From Burkholderiales bacterium (GTDB lineage: Bacteria > Pseudomonadota > Gammaproteobacteria > Burkholderiales > Eutrophovitaceae): a stretch of 38,383 nt of DNA. Positions 34,980-38,383 of this stretch are shown piece by piece (the first letter of the stretch is position 1; the number at the start of each line of letters is the position of its first letter). The position numbers and the translations under genes are program-made. The DNA is taken from assembly GCA_035560005.1 (NCBI GenBank), contig DATMAN010000019.1:1-38383 (forward strand), read 5' to 3'. The notes beneath the pieces are model-generated. The model searched no databases, had not been told where the DNA came from, and saw only the letters and a program-made list of their open reading frames with translations.

Positions 34980-35070
34980 CCGCGGACTTTGCATCAGCAC
35001 CGCCGCGCGCGACCGTGGTTCGTGCCCCGGGGGGTCGTGTTGACCGGTGTCCCGTCACTGCTGCGTAAGG

Positions 35071-35270
35071 GAGGAGGTGTTCGTTGCCGGGGTGTCTTGG
35101 GCAGGTCCATCTGGCGACCCTCTTCCGCGAAGTGGCAGAGAAGCTGGGAGTGATAGCCGCCGAGACAGTTGCGTTGAGGCCAGAAGATCTCGCCGCAGTC
35201 CAGCGGCAGGTGCCCGCTCGGGTGCTGCACTGATTCGCGCGGGTCGACCAGCTCGATATGTATTGGTCGC
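35071..35270 (+). pseudogene. Remnant of an IS91-family-like transposase
   Basis: Plus-strand frames encode EEVFVAGV, then after a frameshift VHLATLFREVAEKLG and RPEDLAAVQRQVPARVLH, a TGA stop at 35231, and FARVDQLD beyond it. The series resembles the DGVF...DLAAVQ..VRRRVLRWFARRGLLD region of IS91-type transposases. At least one frameshift and one stop show it is dead. It ends about 30 bases from the nosR stop codon. The family call is from pattern memory. Confidence 0.42.
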
Positions 35271-35302
35271 AGGCCGGCAGGATTCGGCGGAAGCAGCCGA
35301 TC

Positions 35303-37468
35303 TCACTGGGCCGCGGGGATCCGACCCGGCGCTGCAACGGCGAGCTTGCGGTTGCGCCTTGCCTCGTTCACCAGCGGCGGACACACGTTCGCATCGTTGT
35401 GGATGACCTGGCAGTCGAGGCAGTAGAAGCACTCGTCCATGTTGATCGCGCCGCTCGGTTCGATGGCCTGGATCGGGCAGCGCCTTGCGCACAGCTGGCA
35501 GGGATTGCCGCATTCCGGACGCCGCTCCAGTATCCTGAACCGGCGCAGCCGCAGCCGGCCGCCGATCGCCAACGCCGCGCCCAGCGGGCAGAGAAACCGG
35601 CAAAACGCCCGTTCGATGAACAGGCCGGCGGCGAGAAGCATCAACGCGTACACCACGTATGGCCAGGCGCGATCCATTGCGAGCGAGATGACGGTCTTGA
35701 ACGGCTCGATCTCGGCGGCGAGCGCCATCGTCTGCAGTCCGTGCAGAGCGGCGAGGGCCAGGACAGCGAGCGACACGTACTTCAAGCGCCATAACCTGCG
35801 GTGAGCGCGGTACGACGGCGACCACTGGGGCAAGCGGACGAGGCGGGCGAGCTTGGCCAGCAGCTCCTGGAGCGCCCCGAACGGGCACAGCCAGCCGCAG
35901 AACACGCCACGGCCCCAAATGACGAAGCTCACCACCACGAACGCCAGCAACACGCACAGCAACGGGTCGGCGAGGAGCACGGCCAGGCCGTTGCCGTCGA
36001 TGAGTCCGTGCAACCACGCAAAAACGTTGATGATGCTCAGCTGCGCCCCCGCGATCCAGCCGATCCAAACCAGCGTGAAGAGCAGGAAGCCGATGCGCAG
36101 CGCCTGATACAGACGCGCGTGGCGCGTCAGCCTGTGCAGCGCGATCAGCAGGACGGTGAGCACCAGCAGGCCAAAGCCGAGCACGACGATGTGGTGCGCC
36201 TGCGCGCGCCAGCTCTCTTGCCAAGGCGCAGCGAGCGGCGCCTGGGAGGACGGCCCGGCCGGGGGCAGTACGAAGCGCGAGGGCAGGCTGTAGCCGATCT
36301 TGAACTCCCGCGTTTGCACGCCAGAACCGGGGCCGCCGACCGTTATTACCAACTGCCACGGCGCGAGCACATCGATCCCGCTCTCGGCCGGTATGCGAAA
36401 CAGGCCGATCTCATCGAACTTCGGCGCCCCTTTGGCCGAGACGAACGGGAAATATACGTAGAGCTTTGGCGCACGCTGCAGCACGAATGTGCGTCCACCC
36501 TGCTCGATCCGGACCCGATCGAAGGTGCCCGTGTCGAACACCTTGGTGCCGACGAAGGACCAGGGTCCCTTCCCCATGAGCAGCACGATCAGGTCCTGCG
36601 GGCTATGCACCGCCACGTGCTCGCCGTAGCGCATGGGGCCGAGAAGATTGCGACCGATCGAGGGGGGATTGACCACGGCCACATGAAGATCGAGCGCGAC
36701 ATCTTCGCCACCTGTGCCCGCCTCGCCGCCATCGTGAATCCGGATGCGCTCTACCGCGCCCGCCGCGATGAGCTCCGACCAGGTCAAGGGTTCGAAACTC
36801 GCGATATCGACCATGGCGGTGGACACGGCGCCAGCCGCAAGCCCGCGAGAGCGGGCCACCAGGCGGGCGCTCTGAACAATGGCATTGTTGAAAGCCCGCG
36901 CACTCACCGTCGCCGAGCTGATGCCGTCGATACCGCCCGGCGTGCCCTGGCCGGAGAGCGAAATCGAACCGCCCGGGTCAAGACCGGCGTACTGCTCGAC
37001 GAAATGCGCAAGCCGCGCACCCACGGAGCTGTAGTCGGTGATGATCGGCTCAGCATGTTCTACGAGGACGACGCCGACGATCTTCCCCTGCAGATCCAGT
37101 CCGACCACGAAGTTGAACGGTGCACCGGAGAAGCCGACGACATCTGTCAGTTCATCGGTAGAGAACAGATAGCCGATGAGAGCCCCGGTGCGGTAAACAG
37201 GAACCGCTGGCGGCTCTCCAGACCGCGGGCCGGTATAGATCGCCTCGGGGAACAGGCGATCAAGTGTGTCTTTCTTCAACCAGTCGGGCTGCTGCGCCGC
37301 GCGCACGGATCCGGAAACACCGAGCGCGAGACTTACCAGGAAGACGAACGCGATGGTACAAGACAGAGACAGCGCCACCGGGCTAGGACGCGCGCAAGGC
37401 CGAGATGTCCCCGTCTGGATCCCAAGACCGGACCAGACCTTGCATCGGCTGGGACTCACACGATGCAT
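35303..37468 (-). CDS. nosR: NosR/NirI family membrane flavoprotein with 4Fe-4S clusters
   Basis: Electron donor and maturation/regulatory protein for nitrous oxide reductase, about 721 residues from ATG 37468, the usual NosR size. A hydrophobic segment is at 37-50. The periplasmic FMN-binding domain has DGISSATVS with Thr187 as likely flavinylation site. Several membrane helices follow, with CGWLCPFG and CRFLCPLG. The cytoplasmic end has two [4Fe-4S] motifs, CGNPCQLCARRCP and CFYCLDCQVIHNDANVCPP, typical of NosR. The longer frame to 37690 overlaps apbE and is rejected. apbE lies 75 bases upstream. nosZ, which usually follows, is replaced here by transposon remnants. Confidence 0.86.
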   Translation of the reverse strand: MHRVSPSRCKVWSGLGIQTGTSRPCARPSPVALSLSCTIAFVFLVSLALGVSGSVRAAQQPDWLKKDTLDRLFPEAIYTGPRSGEPPAVPVYRTGALIGYLFSTDELTDVVGFSGAPFNFVVGLDLQGKIVGVVLVEHAEPIITDYSSVGARLAHFVEQYAGLDPGGSISLSGQGTPGGIDGISSATVSARAFNNAIVQSARLVARSRGLAAGAVSTAMVDIASFEPLTWSELIAAGAVERIRIHDGGEAGTGGEDVALDLHVAVVNPPSIGRNLLGPMRYGEHVAVHSPQDLIVLLMGKGPWSFVGTKVFDTGTFDRVRIEQGGRTFVLQRAPKLYVYFPFVSAKGAPKFDEIGLFRIPAESGIDVLAPWQLVITVGGPGSGVQTREFKIGYSLPSRFVLPPAGPSSQAPLAAPWQESWRAQAHHIVVLGFGLLVLTVLLIALHRLTRHARLYQALRIGFLLFTLVWIGWIAGAQLSIINVFAWLHGLIDGNGLAVLLADPLLCVLLAFVVVSFVIWGRGVFCGWLCPFGALQELLAKLARLVRLPQWSPSYRAHRRLWRLKYVSLAVLALAALHGLQTMALAAEIEPFKTVISLAMDRAWPYVVYALMLLAAGLFIERAFCRFLCPLGAALAIGGRLRLRRFRILERRPECGNPCQLCARRCPIQAIEPSGAINMDECFYCLDCQVIHNDANVCPPLVNEARRNRKLAVAAPGRIPAAQ

Positions 37469-37542
37469 GGCTGCGGGTGCCTCGCCCCCTTGTGCGACCA
37501 CCGGATAGGCACGATTCGTCCTGGTCTCATGACAACTGCGTG

Positions 37543-38383
37543 CTAGCCAACGAGGTGGGCACGAAGCGCGTCGGTGGCACGGACGTCGAATGTGGGCCCG
37601 GAGGCCGTCACGAGCAAGGCCGCGAGACCGCGCGCCTGGGCCAATGCGTATCCTCGCTCCGGTCCGAGGACGAGCAGTGCGGTGGCCCATGCGTCGGCTT
37701 CCATGGCCGTATCGGCGACCACGCTCACCGCCATGGGTGCATGTTCGACCGGCCGCCCCGTCGCAGGATCGATGCAGTGCGAATAGTGCCGCCCTTCCTC
37801 CTCGAAGAAGTCTTTGGTGGTGCCGGAGGTGGCAATCGCCCGGTTCTCGAGGACGACGATCTCTCCGAGGACGCGTCGACCCTGCACCGGGCGCTCGATG
37901 CCGACCCTCCAGGGTCTTCCCGCCGCCGTGGTGCCCCTGGCCCGCAGTTCTCCGCCGATTTCCACCAGGTAGTCGCCAAACCCCTGCCGATCCAGGATCA
38001 TGGCCACCCGATCGACACCGTACCCCTTGGCAATTGCGCTCAAGTCGACCTGGGTGCGACTGTGTCTCTTTCGGATCGCGCCGGCGGATGGGTCGATTTG
38101 CACGTGCTGGTAGCCCACGCTCTCCAGAACCTGCTCGATGGCCGCGTCATGCGGAACTCGCCGGGTACGGTACTGCGGACCGAATCCCCAGAGATCGACC
38201 AACGGTCCGACGGTGACATCGAACGCACCTTCAGTCGCGGTGCTGATCCGCGATGCGCTGTCGAGCACCTCGAGCAGGCCCCGCGACGCAGGCGCCCAAC
38301 GGAGATCCTGTCGGCTGTTGAATTGCGACAGCTCCGACCGAGGATCGTAGGTAGACATCGCCCGATTGATCGCGGCCAGCTCA
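37543..38383 (-). CDS. apbE: FAD:protein FMN transferase ApbE (partial, 5' end outside window)
   Basis: Flavin transferase that attaches FMN to a threonine of exported proteins such as NosR; in nos clusters it is often called NosX. The frame is still open at the right edge of the window, so the true start is beyond it. The visible part begins ELAAINRAMSTYDPRSELSQFN and contains AFDVTVGPLVDLWGFG, VDLSAIAKGYGVD, VEIGGELRARG and SHCIDPATGRP with the catalytic histidine region. nosR follows 75 bases downstream on the same strand, matching enzyme and target protein. Confidence 0.93.
   Translation of the reverse strand, partial: ELAAINRAMSTYDPRSELSQFNSRQDLRWAPASRGLLEVLDSASRISTATEGAFDVTVGPLVDLWGFGPQYRTRRVPHDAAIEQVLESVGYQHVQIDPSAGAIRKRHSRTQVDLSAIAKGYGVDRVAMILDRQGFGDYLVEIGGELRARGTTAAGRPWRVGIERPVQGRRVLGEIVVLENRAIATSGTTKDFFEEEGRHYSHCIDPATGRPVEHAPMAVSVVADTAMEADAWATALLVLGPERGYALAQARGLAALLVTASGPTFDVRATDALRAHLVG

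Noticed and set aside
35801..37546. 581-codon plus frame opposite nosR
   Set aside because: Charged and low in hydrophobic residues with no motif; antisense to nosR.

Overview
The window looks like a GC-rich betaproteobacterial chromosome segment. The gene orders ispB / rplU-rpmA-obg-proB with a CNP1-like lipoprotein, tRNA-Pro / PP0621 / pilS / pilR / ampD, and a long NrdA followed by NrdB all fit that class. The assignment rests on gene content and order; no 16S rRNA gene is present.

Layout. 1-6.7 kb: small metabolic genes. They are a CNT nucleoside transporter, a 2OG-Fe(II) oxygenase-like protein, the tetronate pair otnC/otnK, a DUF2322-type protein, a one-haem lipoprotein, an uncharacterised protein with a possible leaderless start, and a KTSC protein. 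6.8-12.4 kb: a candidate structured RNA ending in a strong intrinsic terminator, a histone H1-like Lys/Ala-rich protein, and class Ia ribonucleotide reductase (nrdA, nrdB). The nrdA promoter carries two NrdR boxes 32 bp apart; nrdB has its own promoter without such boxes. 12.4-17.5 kb: a histone-deacetylase-family hydrolase, ampD, the PilS/PilR two-component system, a PP0621 protein and tRNA-Pro(CGG). 17.5-23.4 kb: ispB diverging from rplU-rpmA-(terminator)-obg-proB, then a CNP1-like lipoprotein and cyclopropane fatty acid synthase. 23.5-26 kb: a rubrerythrin / Fe-S oxidoreductase / DUF3501 operon whose promoter is covered by a 17-bp palindrome. 26-33.6 kb: a membrane diguanylate cyclase, a DUF3025 protein, and a plus-strand run of an FAD oxidoreductase (LhgO type), a phenylacetate-CoA ligase (PaaK type) and a homologue of DpgC, the cofactor-free dioxygenase known from glycopeptide antibiotic biosynthesis. 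33.6-35.3 kb: transposon debris, namely an IS1595-like remnant, an intact-looking IS481-family element with 26-bp ends and a 6-bp target duplication, and an IS91-like remnant. 35.3 kb to the end: nosR and a truncated apbE, suggesting nitrous oxide respiration, although nosZ is not in the window.

How the parts work together. NrdA and NrdB form one enzyme. PilS and PilR would control sigma-54-dependent genes, classically type IV pili. Rubrerythrin and its two partners probably form an oxidative or redox stress unit. ApbE can attach FMN to the FMN-binding domain of NosR. The FAD oxidoreductase, CoA ligase and DpgC-like genes could form an undescribed CoA-thioester oxidation route, which is the most interesting metabolic lead here.

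Non-coding signals. Several gaps between genes contain inverted pairs of short-period (about 9-nt) repeats around 150-210 bp apart. One arm encodes the last residues of OtnK. This repeat family, the palindrome over the rubrerythrin promoter, the structured RNA candidate and a perfect 34-bp palindrome inside the IS481 transposase gene are the main unexplained structures. No CRISPR array or prophage was seen.
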